64,000 nt of DNA, from assembly GCA_013365325.1 (NCBI GenBank), contig JABVXV010000132.1, positions 43,394 to 107,393 on the forward strand, in the 5' to 3' direction. A program made the position numbers and the translations under genes. The notes under the pieces were generated by a model that saw nothing but the letters and a program-made list of their open reading frames with translations, was not told the origin of the DNA and ran no database searches. The first letter of the stretch is position 1. Every line of letters begins with the position of its first letter. Origin of the DNA: Dipetalonema caudispina. Taxonomy: Eukaryota > Nematoda > Chromadorea > Rhabditida > Onchocercidae. Shown one piece after another: positions 27,201 through 40,331 of the stretch.

Positions 27201-30200
27201 TTCGTATCGTATAATTCTTCACCTTAACTCTATGATGGAGAGAGAAAGCAAAAGGTATGGTGAAGATTCGGAAGGTCAAAATTTGCATACAGTCCGGATT
27301 CTTTAAAAAATAAACTGAATAATAGCTCACACTAATCATCACCAGGAATTTTTATTTCCGGCAATATTGTTTGAAAATAAAAAAGATAAGAAAACGCACA
27401 AATTAGAAAATCCCAAAATTTACAAAAATTTCTGTGTGAATTCGATTTACACTAACTCAACTTACTTAATCAAATCTATAATTTATATTAATTCTAGTTT
27501 GCTTACCTTATTATTCAGAAAATTCAAAATACAAAACTTATTTCTATTTTCATTTTATTCATATATTTCCACTTTATTTACCTAATTCAATTTATCTATC
27601 TATTTTTGATTTATCTGTCTATTTTGATTTATCTATCAATTTCCATTTTAATCTATTTCAACTTGCACCATCGTCAAAATCTATCTTTTCACCAATCATT
27701 TTTTGAATTCTTTTCAGGAATTTTATTTACCCTCCACTCTTTCCCTTCTCTTTTTTTCTTTTTACATCAAATTGAAAATATAGAAAAAAAAAATTTGGCG
27801 CCTAATTTGATAGATTTTAATCAGTTGAAAGCATATATATCATGATTGACTAATTGCATGATGGCTATTGATAGGCTGTGAAATTAGTTTGAAAACTTTG
27901 AGGGTCACTTGAGAAAGAATTTGAAATTCATGCTTTGGTATTAAACAGGTAGAAGAGAAGAGTCTGTGGGTGTGCCTGTCAATTTGATGAAAATCGAAAT
28001 TCGTCATCTATCGATAGATTTTCAAAATTGGAGGGATTGAGGGTCTCTCTTGTATCATTCAATCTTCCCGCCGAACAACGTTTAACTATAAATTGGCTCA
28101 TAAATTTTGAGCAAATTTCGATATAATTCTAATTTCTGGTATTTTTCGGGAAATGATTGGTATATCTGTCAATAGTCGTCAATCAACACAGTCAAAACTT
28201 ATGATTACCGTAACCTTAAATTTTATTCATTTGATCCGATTAATCCCATTCTCCGTAATGATAATATGAAATGGAATTTCAATAATTTTCAAATTCGTAA
28301 CAATTTCTAAATTTTATAAATATAATTTTTCATTTTTGTTTCATGCTTTAAGTGAAATTATGACTAACAAATTTGCAATATTGATTGTTACTGCGCTTCT
28401 TAACTTTTTTAATTCAATGAAATATTGAAATGCTACCGGTACTTTTTGCGGTACAAATATAATTATTTGACGTAACATTGTATGATTCATCTTCATTTCC
28501 TACTTGTTTAATTTTCTATTTATCATAAAAATATGTTTATATGCTATCTTACATAGAAGCTATCCGATAGAGGTAAAACAACTTTGTAGAAGAGAGAAGA
28601 TAAGAAAAGAGAGGAAATCGGATAGGAAGAAATTCTGGTAGTTACGACAAGGGCAGGACAATAGTCCAACAACACCACCTTTTCGTCATTGCTCCAAAAT
28701 CGCTGATAATCCAATTAGTCGGTGATGCGACACAAACAGATACTTGTTCGCAATATCTATTACTATCATTCAACCAAATCTCCCCGAACATAAAAGCTCC
28801 CCCCGCGTTTTCCCTTCTCTTATCCTCCCGCTCAATCCATTTGTTCGATTTTTATGACTAATTATAGACTCATTTAAAAAGATGATGTGAATCACTTTAC
28901 CAAAATGTCGTATATTCAGAATGATGGGAAAAAAAAAATAGGAAAGTGACGAAAGTTATTTTAGGTATCTAAAAATTGGATTAATTAACTTATTTTATTT
29001 AAAAAAAAATTTAAATAATTATTATTTATATATTGCATTATGCTAAAAGATCAAATGTATTTCTTTTGTCCGCTACATGTTGATTAAAATTGTAATATCG
29101 TGTTTTAAAAAAAAAAAAAAAAAAAAAATTGTAAATTTACCTACATACCATTTTTAAGTAAGTGTTCGATATTTCATAAACAATCGCATATTATCATAAT
29201 AATAGAATTGTTATACAACTATTTTAAATTATTATTTTCAGATCTTCTGTACATTTATCATTTCCATCTTAAGCATTAAAAAGGTTTAACGAAAAACCTT
29301 TTTATGCTACGGAAGAAATTTTATCAAAATTTCAAATTATTCTCAAAGAAAAAAGAAAAAACAAAATTATTGTAAGTAAGTGGAAAAAATTGGAAAGTGA
29401 AAAAGGAAAAAAAAAAAAAAGAAGAAGAAGAAGAAGAAATTTGGAATGCAACAACAATCAGAAATATTTTTAAAATTTAATAATCAAAAAGATGATCAAA
29501 TACATTTAACACGACAAACTGAATTATTACTCTATTCAGTATGTAATGGTATATTTGCAACAGTTGCATTCATTGTATTCCTTTATTTCGTTTGCAGGTT
29601 AGTTTTTATTTAAATTTAATTTTTAATTAATAATTGAAAAAAAAGAAATATATTTGTTAAGGAATTGTTTCATTTTTTTTTTTTTTTTTTTATGTAATAT
29701 TTACACTATTGTAATAAAATATTAGATAGTAAAGTGTATTATTACATGAATAAAAATATATATTAATTAGTTTAAGCTAGCAATTATTAATTATAATTCT
29801 TATTCTTTTTTTTTTTTTTTTTTTACTGCAATCACTGTTTTATTTGTTGAATTAAATAACTTAATCAATCTATTATAAACTACAATAATATCCCAACATT
29901 ACATCTTAATTTTTTTGTTTTTCAATTATTTCAAAAGTAAATTTTACATACCTCAAAAAAAAATTAACATAAGCAAACAAAAAAAAAAAAAAAAAGAAAA
30001 TGTTAGTTAACTTCTTATTATTTACTGAAATTTACAAGGAATAGTTTAGAATTTAAAAAATTAATTGTAACAGTCTTAATTGTTATCAAAAAAATATTTG
30101 AAAATTATCATCTTTATCATTTTCTTTTCTTCTTACTCTCTCTCTCTCTCTCTTTCTCTTAATATTTAATCATTATCAAACTATCCATCGATTTTTAGCA

Positions 30201-33200
30201 TAAAAAGAGAGAAAAAAAAAAAAAATTTCCGATAGCAGAAATCATTACAGGTATAAGTGTCGTGGTTTTTAAAAATTTTAATTTTCTCCGAAACATAAGT
30301 TTTCTTTGCTTGAAGTTAACGATGCCTTACATTATACAAATTTACATGTACGTATTTAGTCCTTTGATATGTACCGCTCTGTTATAGGAGAAATGAAGGT
30401 AGAAGGTCATCGTTTAAGTTGTTGTAAAATTACGAAAAGGGAGATTTTAAAATTTAGAAGGAGAAAAAAGGGAAAAAGAGAAATGAAGCAATTATCAACC
30501 AAATATTTTTGCCTTAGTTAAGGAATCACTAGGAAAATTAAATTTAGATTTTAAATATTTCTGATAAATTTATCTATGTGTATTTATTTATTTGACATAA
30601 TTTTGTAAAAGTTACAACTTATTCCATTGGCAAATAATATTTTCTTGCTAGCAAATGATATTAAAAAAAAAAGCAAAATTTTGCTAACTTTCTGAAAGAT
30701 AATTAAAATATTTGAACTATTGTCGATGATTTTATTTTTAAAAATTAGAAATTTATTACAAAAGATTTTCACAAGGAAAGCTTTTTAAAATGATACAATT
30801 TAAATATTAATTAATTCATACAATTATTATTTTGAATGACATCTTTTTTCCTATCTATCAGCAATTATAACTACAAAGGTAATAACTATTGTAAATAGTA
30901 ATTAGTATGTTATAACACAAAAACATAATTTAAACAAATTTTAAGAGTTTATTTTTTTTTAAATCTAAATTCTTGCAAAAATTATTACTTTTTTTTTTTT
31001 TTGTTCAAAATTAATAGCCAAAGATAAGAAAAAAAAAAAGAAAAATAATGTCAATTAGTAAGAAAAGTCTTTTTTTTTGCTTATTATAATTCAAAATTAA
31101 ACGTAACATACAATTTATGTCCACGTGACCTTTGCTGCTAAAAACTTAGAACAAAATTATGAATAAGTAATCGAATAATGCTAACTTTTTTTTTTTTAAT
31201 TGCTATAAGAAAGTAAAAGTTTCAAATGATTACTACCATATCCATATTATCTAATCTTCCTCTCCTAATATCTTTGTCTAACATTTCTCAAATAATCATT
31301 TAATCAGTGAAAAAAAAAAAAAATAATTTAAATATTATATTTAAAAGTTAAGCAAGTCTATTTTCGAACAATACATGTCGCATTTGTGCTTAATTTAAAT
31401 TCATATTAAGCAATCAACAACAAATACATGCTATGTTGTATGATTTAATTATCTTAATAGGCCTAATTTTAACTTTTTTCATTATCGATTATGAATGAGT
31501 ATGAATTGTTTTAAGGCATGGATGAATTGTAATAAATCACAAATGAAATTTGTAAGGTTCAATTTTCCCAAGCGAATGCTAAAAGAAAAGACCGAAGAAG
31601 GTCATTGAGGACATAAAAATCAGTAGGGTGCCATCAACGCAACTTACTATCATCTATGGAATAATATCATAATTCTCATTCTATTTCATAGTATCACTAT
31701 TATTATTATTATTATTATTACTACTACTACAACTACTACTACTATTACTACAATTATTAAACAATTTATATAATATATATTGGAAAGAGAGAAATTTTTA
31801 GAAAAAAAAAAAATTGAAAATTAAAATTTTCTATTAAAAAGTTTGTTATTTTTTGAAATAAATTTTGACAAAAATTTTTATTTTATTTAGGTATATAATC
31901 AAAATATCAGCCGAATCTAACGAAATAAAGGAAAAACAAATTGAAGAAGGATGTGTAAATGATCCTCCACCACCATACGAGGTTAGTTTTTTCTTTTCCT
32001 TTTATTTTAATTAAATAATTAACAAAGAAAAAACTATAAATAAAACAGTCATATCTTACATCAATCATTCCTTTTAGGTCCCTTACACTGCTATCCTTAA
32101 TTTATTCGGAACAGATTTATAAAATTAAAATTTCTACAAAAAAAAAAAAAGAATTTTGAATAAGAAATAAATTTTATCCCTAATGATCAATTCAATTATT
32201 TCATTATTTTTCAGTAAAATGAATTATTTTGTAGGAAGTAGTGAATGGAATACGGTATTAAATACTTCTGTAAAATGGTAAAAAGCATTACATACTATGT
32301 AATGGTAATCCGGAATCAACGGTTGCTAATTTATGCATCTCACTGAACCATTGCAATAATCGTCCACCAATACTGTGCAACTTTTTCTCATCACATTCTG
32401 TAAATATTATATTATATTTATTTATTTGATAGACGAGAAGATATTTCGATGCATTTTATCATTTGAATAAAATGATTGAATAGTGTGAATGTTAATATCT
32501 GATTGAAATTTACTATAAATGAGAAAAAAAAAAAAGATTTATAAGGAAAAGAAGCGCAAATGATGGAATAATAATTTGTAGGAATAAAATCATTGCATAT
32601 TATAAATTTCATCAATAACAATTAATTTTGCAATCTTTTTTTATATATCTAAAAATTTTAGCTGATTACTATTATTAATAATAAACAAATTGTGATATTA
32701 TTGTGTATTGATAACACATTTTTAACATTATCAATATGATAAGGGGAAATTATTATGTTAATTAGTTATCAAATAACAAAAGAATAAGAAATTAAAAGAT
32801 AATAAGTTTGCTTGCATTTTTTTTTTTTTTTTTCATTTTTATTGTTTTACTTATTAATATGATTTGTCATTAAAATGTTCATTTTTCCATTATTGTCATT
32901 TTTTTGGATATGATATGAAAATGTAATAAATAAATGATAATAATTGGATACTGTATCTGATAAGATATTACTTTAGAGCTCTTTCCCATCTAAGAAAGCT
33001 TTTTCTCAAAGCATTCATGTGTCATTGGTACTTTTTTATGTTTGATAATATCTAATGTATTCGGAAATTTATATTGAATGTTCTTATTGTATTCCCTTGC
33101 TACCTCTGTATGAATCAAAGAAATGTTTTTAATTAATTACATTCATCGTTTGAATAGTTTAATTTCGAAATTTTGTGTTTAATTTTTTCTTCTAAGTGTG

Positions 33201-35192
33201 GTATTAAAAGATGAGTTAACAAATATTAATATAGCAAATAAGTTACAATCATCGATCAGTTACAATATCATGAATTGAAATTTGAATGAAAGAAAAGATT
33301 AAGGAAATGAATCGAAAGTATGTATGGTTAATGGATTTCAAAAATTTTTAATAAATAGGTTAAAACTTTTGGATCTTCCATTTTCGTGCTTAAAATTCAT
33401 TCATTTTTTAAAACTCTCAAAAATATATAAAAGTTAATGAATACCGTAATTCGTCGTTTCGACATGTTCATAATGTCGTGGAAAATGCTCATGTTTATGT
33501 TGAGGTTTCATTTGACTTGTCTTATAATGGCTTATCTCCTGAAAATGCTTCACAAAACTGTAATCTAATAAGTATTAATATTATTAAGTAAAGTTGATTA
33601 ATTAGCGAACTGAACAAATTAATAATTAACTATCAAAGATTATCAAATTTCAACATATATTTTATAGTAATAATCATATCACCTCAGCATGATGTTGAAT
33701 TAGTTTACCGGTAGCAAAATCAACATGAACACCATCTCTACAAAAAATTATCAGTTATTTCTGGCATGTGATTGTTATCATCGTTCATTGGATAAATTAA
33801 AATTAAACTAAATAAGATAATTAAAAAGAATCAAATATCTTCAGATTTCAGTGTTAAGGAAAGCAGAAAAAAAAAAGCGGATAATTGTAAGAAATATGAA
33901 ATGATTTAACAATTGATTACAATAAATTAATTGGAATTAAAAAAAAAGTAATAATTACATCGTTTCGCAGATGTACATATAACAATGGAAATACTAACAT
34001 TAACAGTACTTTTAACTTTCTTATCTTTTGATACATGAATATTATCGATTTGATATTTCGATTCAATTAATATAAAGAACTTGAATTTCAAGTTCAAATT
34101 AAAATTTTTTAAATATTCATCATATTGTTACTATTAATAACAAATAGGTTATCAAACTTATCGTTTAAACTACATATTTTCCCATTCATGTAAACAAATA
34201 AATTCTGTAAATAATTGCAATAATCAGGGACGTACACATCGTGAAGTTTATCATTTTTAATGCAACGTGCTGTTTTTACGTTTACAACGCATAGTTCATC
34301 AATTGAACATCGTAATGTATGGCAATATTGATCTGAAAAAATTTCCATCAAATTTTGATTTAAATTAAATCGTTCCCTAAACATTCATTAAATTATCATA
34401 GAAATTTAATATGAAAATTTGCTTTGATCATTAAAAGTAACGACAATTGCTTGATTCGTATCAAAATAGGATAATTTGACCCTAAAAGATATATTGCTAC
34501 ATCTTTATCAATGGAAGTGGATATAAAGTAATAGAATCAAATTGCTTATAGTCTAATTAGTGGAATAATTGAAAAGAATGTTTCAAATAGTATTGATATC
34601 TTAAGTTTCTTTCATATGCGGTTATCATTATCGCTATAACTATCATTTATTAAATCATTATAAATGCATATTTATTATTACTCAAAAAAAAAAAAAGCTC
34701 AATGCATTATATTTTCAATAATAATATGTGATTGTATTATTTCTTCCATTATTTCTGCATACAACAACGGATAACAAGACTATTTATCTAATCGATAAAT
34801 AAACAAATGGATAAGCAAATCAATAATTAGTGATAAAAATTGCAAATTAAATCTTTTTTGTATTCAATGGATCAAATCAATTATTTATTTCAATGAAGAG
34901 TAAATTATTGATAAATAAAAATATTGCAAATATAACAATAACGATTCAATATTTCTTTCACTTGTTGATACCATTTGGTTATATTTTTTTGATAAGCAAA
35001 AAGAAGAAGAGAAAATGTAAGAGGGAAAATGAAAATGAAGTGATTATTAGATTTACTTACTTCTATCAAATTGATGTGGATAGTATATAGTCCATATTTT
35101 ATCAGAACTTGGCGTAATTTCATCCGCAGAAGTAATAATATTATAAGAGAGAAGTTGGAGGAAGAGGAGAATGCCGGAGGAGTACATTGCAT
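24220..35192 (-). CDS. Testican (SPOCK)-like extracellular calcium-binding protein
   Basis: About nine exons on the minus strand run from 35192 to the TAA at 24220-24222. They encode, in order: a hydrophobic N-terminal segment; a follistatin-like cysteine segment (QYCHTLRCSIDELCVV, about 34230-34330); a basic His-rich linker; the start of an EC domain (CDEKKLHSIGGRLLQWFSEM, about 32300-32399); a canonical EF-hand loop DGNNDGELSMKE (about 25385-25531); a second EF-hand with ITLDEWCDCF (about 25004-25120); a thyroglobulin type-1 domain with QCHENSCWCVD (about 24477-24618); and an acidic tail ending LLAEL. This order matches testicans, matrix proteins that bind calcium and can act on proteases. 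No Kazal domain was found. The start is uncertain: ATG 35192 is in phase with the next exon, while ATG 35187 gives the better signal peptide but is out of phase. One intron is about 6.8 kb and holds a nested gene. Confidence 0.85.
25915..26175. mobile_element. Second inverted-repeat element, in a testican intron
   Basis: The left arm (25915-25970) reads TTTCTGTTTCTAATTCCGAG, then ATATATCAGGAATG, then AATGTGATAT. The reverse complement of the right arm (26121-26175) carries the same three blocks with a few changes and a 2-base indel. About 150 bp lies between. There is no ORF. It resembles a small non-autonomous DNA transposon or foldback repeat. It is different in sequence from the element at 11841-12180. 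Confidence 0.62.
28020..28870 (+). promoter_or_regulatory. Less A+T-rich segment upstream of the nested gene
   Basis: Within the long testican intron, this stretch has clearly more G and C than its surroundings. Examples are CCCGCCGAACAACG near 28066 and GCTCCCCCCGCGTTTTCCC near 28796. It lacks the homopolymer runs found on both sides. It lies 0.6-1.4 kb upstream of the nested membrane-protein gene and contains no convincing ORF. A promoter or enhancer is a reasonable guess, but no specific factor site is claimed. Confidence 0.3.
29446..32122 (+). CDS. Nested 95-residue single-pass membrane protein with PPxY motif
   Basis: Three exons join exactly in phase: 29446-29597 (GT donor, phase 2), 31891-31981 (phase 0) and 32078-32122, ending in TAA. 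The product starts MQQQSEIFLKFNN. It has one hydrophobic segment at about residues 31-50 (SVCNGIFATVAFIVFLYFVC), then a basic RYIIK stop-transfer, an acidic stretch and NDPPPPYEVPY. PPPPY fits the PPxY ligand of WW domains, such as those in NEDD4-type ubiquitin ligases, and would face the cytoplasm if the N-terminus is outside. No cleavable signal peptide is seen. The whole gene lies in one intron of the testican gene on the opposite strand. I do not recognise the family. The three-way phase agreement makes a chance model unlikely. Confidence 0.75.
31697..31760 (+). repeat. ATT/ACT trinucleotide microsatellite
   Basis: Runs of TTA units followed by CTA/ACT units form an interrupted microsatellite in the second intron-sized gap of the nested gene. 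It would be length-variable. No role is apparent. Confidence 0.8.
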
Positions 35193-37683
35193 ACATAGAA
35201 ACCGATCCGATCAGCACAACAACCATCGATCAGTAAGTACTATTACTACGGCCTGTCTTGCTTTAAAGCTTTTCCACTGTTCATCTAAGCATACATCTCA
35301 CATTCACTATTTGAAACATAAATTGAACTCAGTTAACATATAGACATCGACACATAAACATACACACAAATCTCACTACCATTATCATATTCGAAAATTA
35401 TTTCCTACTTCCAACCACATCCAAATTTCAACACATATACAGCTACAATATTTAGATTTCATTTACAGCTGTTGAAGATGAGTTAAAAAGTCTTGGATAC
35501 TATAGTCATTCTTTTACAACAACTATGTATCCTAATATTCAGGACACTGCTGCTGGGAAAAAAATAGCTGCAGTATCAGGGACGGACAATTGTCGAGAAA
35601 GTGTTGATTACAGTACCTCAGCTAACATCTGGTTACAGTATCTGCAAAACATAGCTACTGAGAACATTGATAATATCAATTTTTTTTTTTTTTTCTTTTT
35701 TGCTGAATTTCCGATACGACATATTATGATAAATGATCTAGCGGAAAGTTACAGTGAAGCTAAAATTATTATTGCTATCAAGTAATAAGCTTGAATTCAA
35801 TTTTTTTCCATATTCCTATACTGTAAATAAGAAATACAGTATGATGTCTAATATAATTTTTTCATAATAATACTTATAATTCAGTGATTAATATAATATT
35901 GTTTAATTCTCTGCTCATTCGGTTTACGCAGTTTTTTGTAGTTCTATAAAAACATTGTAATTTTGACCATATTACGGAGGAATTTTCAAACCATTTTGTA
36001 CGTATCTGTTGCATAGTCACGTTAATCTTCTCATACTCACGCATATCACATATGTTATAAAAGAAATACTTTGAAGGCGAAGATTTCAAACTTGATGAAG
36101 CGTCACTTCGCGTATGTGCATGTCGTGTATCAATGTCAAATATATGTCAATTAAAATGCATATATTAGTAATGCAATGCATTAACATTTGTAAACGAATA
36201 ATTTGCAATAAAGTTATTAATTTTGGAAATGCGAAGAAAAAATCGATTCAGCAAAAAAAAAAGAAAAAAAAAAACGAAAGATAAACAACAAATAATAAAA
36301 AAAAAATTAAGCAAATGATAAAGTAAAAATTCATTATTTAAATAAAATCAGGAATAAATCTTCGACAAACTTCGTTAAAAGAATTAATTTGGTTATAACT
36401 CATTTTCAAGTAGAATGTTGAGGTTAATTTAATTTAGCGAAATATTTCCATAAAATAGGGAAGAAAAAGGATGATTTCAATTCATATAATAATTTCAGGA
36501 AAATCAGCATGTGATGATTATCAATTCTGAAATACTAATGAAAGAGAATTATCCGTCAACGACTTCTAACGAAATTTTTACTTTATTTGAAAAAGTTAAC
36601 ATAATAGAATAAATTCGTTGTTTCCTATCGAACTAATAATGAATTCGCAATTCATCCTAACCACAACAGCGTTAGGTGTTGTCAAACTTAATAAAATTAT
36701 TTTGTTAATTAATTTTTTCTTTGATTTCTTTTTGTCTCAAAATTACATACAGCAAGAAATAATGCTAATTAGATTTAACTAATATGCATTCAGAAATGGT
36801 GCATTAAAATAGATAAATTAGCCAAAGTTAAAAGTTAAAATAGCATTGCCTTTCTCAGTGATTGTTGGCACATAACGATAAAATATCGTTTTCATAATAA
36901 TCAAATCAAATCTAATATATGCTTAGCAAAAAATAGAAATTTTGGAAATCTTCTGGTTGGGTAAATATCTTCTGGTTGGGTAAATAGCCAATTGCCAATT
37001 CATTAATGATTAGGCTAAAAGGAAAAAGCGTATCCTTTATTTCATTTTTTCTTTTTTCCTTCTTGCTTTTTTTATTTCTCATCTGTTCAGTTTGTTTTTT
37101 GTTTTTTTTTTTTTTTTTTTTTCCTGTTGTCCGATTAAATTAAAATTTTGTTTAATGCTATTTCTGATTTCGAAGAGCCTGTTTAGATGCTGTCCATGTT
37201 ATGTCCATTTATTAACATTTATGAATCATCAATCTTCACATCTTTCAATTCTACCAAAATTTTTTGATTTATTTGAAATTGTAAATTGTAAAAATACTCA
37301 AATTAAATTTTCTATCTTGAAATTATGTGAAAAATTCAGGAAATTCGCAAAAAAAAACAAAAAATTATTTCAAAAAATTTGAATATTATACATAGCAAAT
37401 AGAAATACTTATTGTAAGGAATGTTGATGGAATAAGTGAAATTCTTGCGAAAAAAATAAGAGCATCAAACGAAAATATCAAATTTTTTACTTAATTTTAC
37501 TTCCTTTCTAACTTTTATCAAATCTTTTACTTTTCTTCATTCCTTATAATAAATTTCACGCATTTTATGTAATACGTCTCAATTTTTTGAGAGGATTTTT
37601 TTTTCTGAACTCAAAAAATTTCATAAAAAGTTCAATTTAGACATTTTCATCATTACTCACTATCATGTGAGACAGTTGTGGAA

Positions 37684-37717
<34 letters not shown>

Positions 37718-38998
37718 AAAAATGATGCATTTTCATTTTTTCCGATATTTTGAAACTTTTCAATCCAAGAAAACTGTAAAAAAATAAACAAATAAGTAAG
37801 TAATTTTTGCATGCATATGATTGTTTACATCTGATGTGATGTGATACTTTGTTTACTGCAATGAAGGTACTAATGCTATACTTTGACATTCAACAACGGA
37901 ATGTATAGCATACATTTACTGCACATTATTTTAATGCAATCAAATATGTAAAATTTCTAACTTATCATATATTATGACATAAGGGTTTCTTTTTAATTAA
38001 GAAAAAATATAATTTTGTTTTTTTTTTTCCTTCTTTTAAAATTCTAAAGATCCGTACTCCTATACTTGGTCTATTTTCTCTAATATAGTAAAAAATACAT
38101 TTTATAGAAGCACCAATTAAGAAATAAGCAATAGATTCTGGGATGAAAAGCAAGTTTACCTTCTATCTATCAAGGATATATCAGAATGTTACCTGTTTAA
38201 TAAGGGAAACATTATCAACGACCAATCGAAACTTTATAGAATAGCTCTAAGACTTACCTAGTTCTCTAAGAAATTTTGCTATATTTTGCCTCATTCATTG
38301 AAAAGAAATTAGAAAAATGTAAATTGAAAATGAGTGACACATTCAGAGTTAATCTTGTTTTATTACAACTCAATGATAATCTTTTAAGTCGGGATCATAT
38401 GCGCCTTATGAGAGAACACATGTTTCCTTATCTGTTATATGTGTTCAACGATGCAGCAGACATGTTGTAACAAAATATTTCGATATCTCTGATTTATTTT
38501 GATCAACTATTCTATGGAACGGATAAATTGTTTGTATTTAAGCAAACGAATAACAAATTGCTTTTGATACTGAACTTGATATTTCATAAACAATAATCAC
38601 TCTTATCACAAATTATATTTTAAAAAAGATTTGAAATACCAACAAAATACGCAAGGAAATAACAAGATAGATTATAAAAGTGATTGCTGGCGGGGCAATT
38701 TCTTATATCCAGAAATTAACTTCAATAACTAGAATGTTTTCCTATTATTTTTCTAACTATAAATTTAACAATCAAGAACTTCCATCAGTGTTGCTACGGA
38801 TATTTGTAACAACCTGACATTAATTCCGATTAATGTTTCTCAAATGCAATGGATCATCTATAAATTCCATAAAAGTACACAACATACTTTATTAAAAAGA
38901 CTTATAGATAATCTACCAGTGAGAAAGCATCGAAAACGATACAGAAATTAAGCCAACATTTTTATTTGAAAAGATCCAAAATTAAAGAAAGTGCAAAT
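35193..38998. other. Intergenic region with no convincing gene
   Basis: This interval lies between the testican 5' end and the LLPH 3' end. Short ORFs occur at 35525-35785 (+), 35874-36089 (-) and 38276-38470 (+). None has splice partners or family resemblance, and the first is interrupted by a T run translated as poly-Phe. A 30-base A run is at about 37686-37715. A short tandem duplication of ATCTTCTGGTTGGGTAAAT lies near 36949-36988. Confidence 0.55.
36949..36988 (+). repeat. Two-copy 20-bp tandem duplication
   Basis: The unit ATCTTCTGGTTGGGTAAAT occurs twice in immediate succession. It is a local slippage-type duplication in intergenic DNA. Confidence 0.75.
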
Positions 38999-40079
38999 TT
39001 AACGATTTTTTCGGGCTTTTCTCTTTTTTGCATTTTGCTTAACTTTTTGTTCACGCTTCTTTTTCTTTATTTTCCGCTGGCTCAACCATACCGGATACGA
39101 ACCATCTGGTTTTTTCATCGTTTTCAAATTTATGCTTTCACCATCAGTTTCCATCTGAAATTCCAAAAAACATCTTTTTTATTTTACATTACACCGACAA
39201 TTGCAGAAGAATGATAAAGGATGAAAAGTAATAATCTTCTCCTTTTCTCCCACCATCCAGTCCTTGCCACATGATTCTAAAGAAACAGTAACAAATAGAA
39301 AAACATTCTATCATCGATCAGATAACCCGCATACATTTAGTATATCAACTTGTTTGTAAAAATACAAAGAAAGAAACATTCTTATCACAGTATAAATATT
39401 GTCACCCCAATTAAAAATTTTTCGACCTGAAAAAAATAGAACTAATCCTTCCTATATAGTTGACACTAGTCACAGTCCCTACAGAATCCATGCATTCCAT
39501 CTGATAACACATAATTATAAACTACAGCCTTAATTTATCCTTCATATAAGCTGTATTCTCGATCGGCCCTCTTACTTTTTTCTTAAGATCAAAAAAGGAC
39601 TGCTTTTCTCCCTTGTGAAGAGAAAACATATAGAACACTGTTTTTCGATACCAGTCCAATAAATTTTATGTACTGAAACATAACTCACCCTTGTGAATTG
39701 GACATCAGAATCAGCTGCCAAATCTGCAATAAACAAATGATAATTAGGAAAAAGCATAAGTGTAGCATTCTAAACCATATCTATATCTAAACTTCTATCC
39801 CAACATAACTGTATTTTTAGTCCTAGCCATTGACAGTTTAATAGTTTCAGCATGATGTACTCCTTCCTCATGTCTATTTATAACAATTCACTGAATATCC
39901 GAAAAAACGATAGTAGATAAACAGAAGAAATTACCGGAGTTATTAATTTCCATCTTTATTTTATTGTAGTCAAAATTTGAGACGGTTGCTTGCAAACGCT
40001 TCAATACACGTGGCGCAAGTCGTTCACGCTTAATAGCACGTACCCGTCGTTTTGATTTTGATCGAATACTCTTCGCCAT
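38999..40079 (-). CDS. LLP homolog (LLPH, LAPS18-like) basic nuclear protein
   Basis: Three exons on the minus strand, 39935-40079, 39689-39723 and 38999-39154, join in phase to give 111 residues. The start MAKSIRSKSKRRVRAIKRER matches the MAKS-[IL]-RSK-x-KRK-type N-terminus of LLPH. The last exon gives GSYPVWLSQRKIKK followed by a Lys/Arg-rich tail, matching the QYPIWMNQRQRKR region of vertebrate LLPH. Vertebrate LLPH is about 130 residues, so this one is slightly short, mainly in the acidic middle. The family is nucleolar or chromatin-associated in animals and linked to ribosome biogenesis. The ATG is two bases after a TTGCTAG acceptor-like site, suggesting trans-splicing. Confidence 0.88.
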
Positions 40080-40331
40080 TTCTAGCAACCTATATTTATT
40101 TGTAATTATTAACTGTAAAATGAAACGCAAGGAAACTACAGCATGCAACAATCGAAACATTAAATCAATCCTATGCCTAACGTAAAATTTTACTATGTAA
40201 CAATCCAAATTTTCCACACAATTCTGAATGCGTAAGATGTAAAATACGGTAATATAAATCCGGAATTCGATTTATAACAATTGTATGTTACAGATATTCA
40301 CATTCTAATAAGTTAAATCTAATTCATAGTA

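Noticed and set aside
35185..35187. ATG with the better signal peptide (MYSSGILLFLQLLS) as testican start
   Set aside because: Its frame does not join the next exon through the GTAAGT donor present; the in-phase ATG at 35192 was used instead, with doubt recorded.
35525..35785. 86-codon plus-strand ORF
   Set aside because: It includes a poly-Phe run from a T tract, has no splice partners and matches no family.
35874..36089. 71-codon minus-strand ORF with three cysteines
   Set aside because: No signal peptide, acceptor or neighbouring exon supports it; it was left as intergenic.
38276..38470. 64-codon plus-strand ORF (LLSRDHMRLMREHMF)
   Set aside because: Codon use looks plausible, but there is no splice or family evidence and it lies in a gene-free interval.
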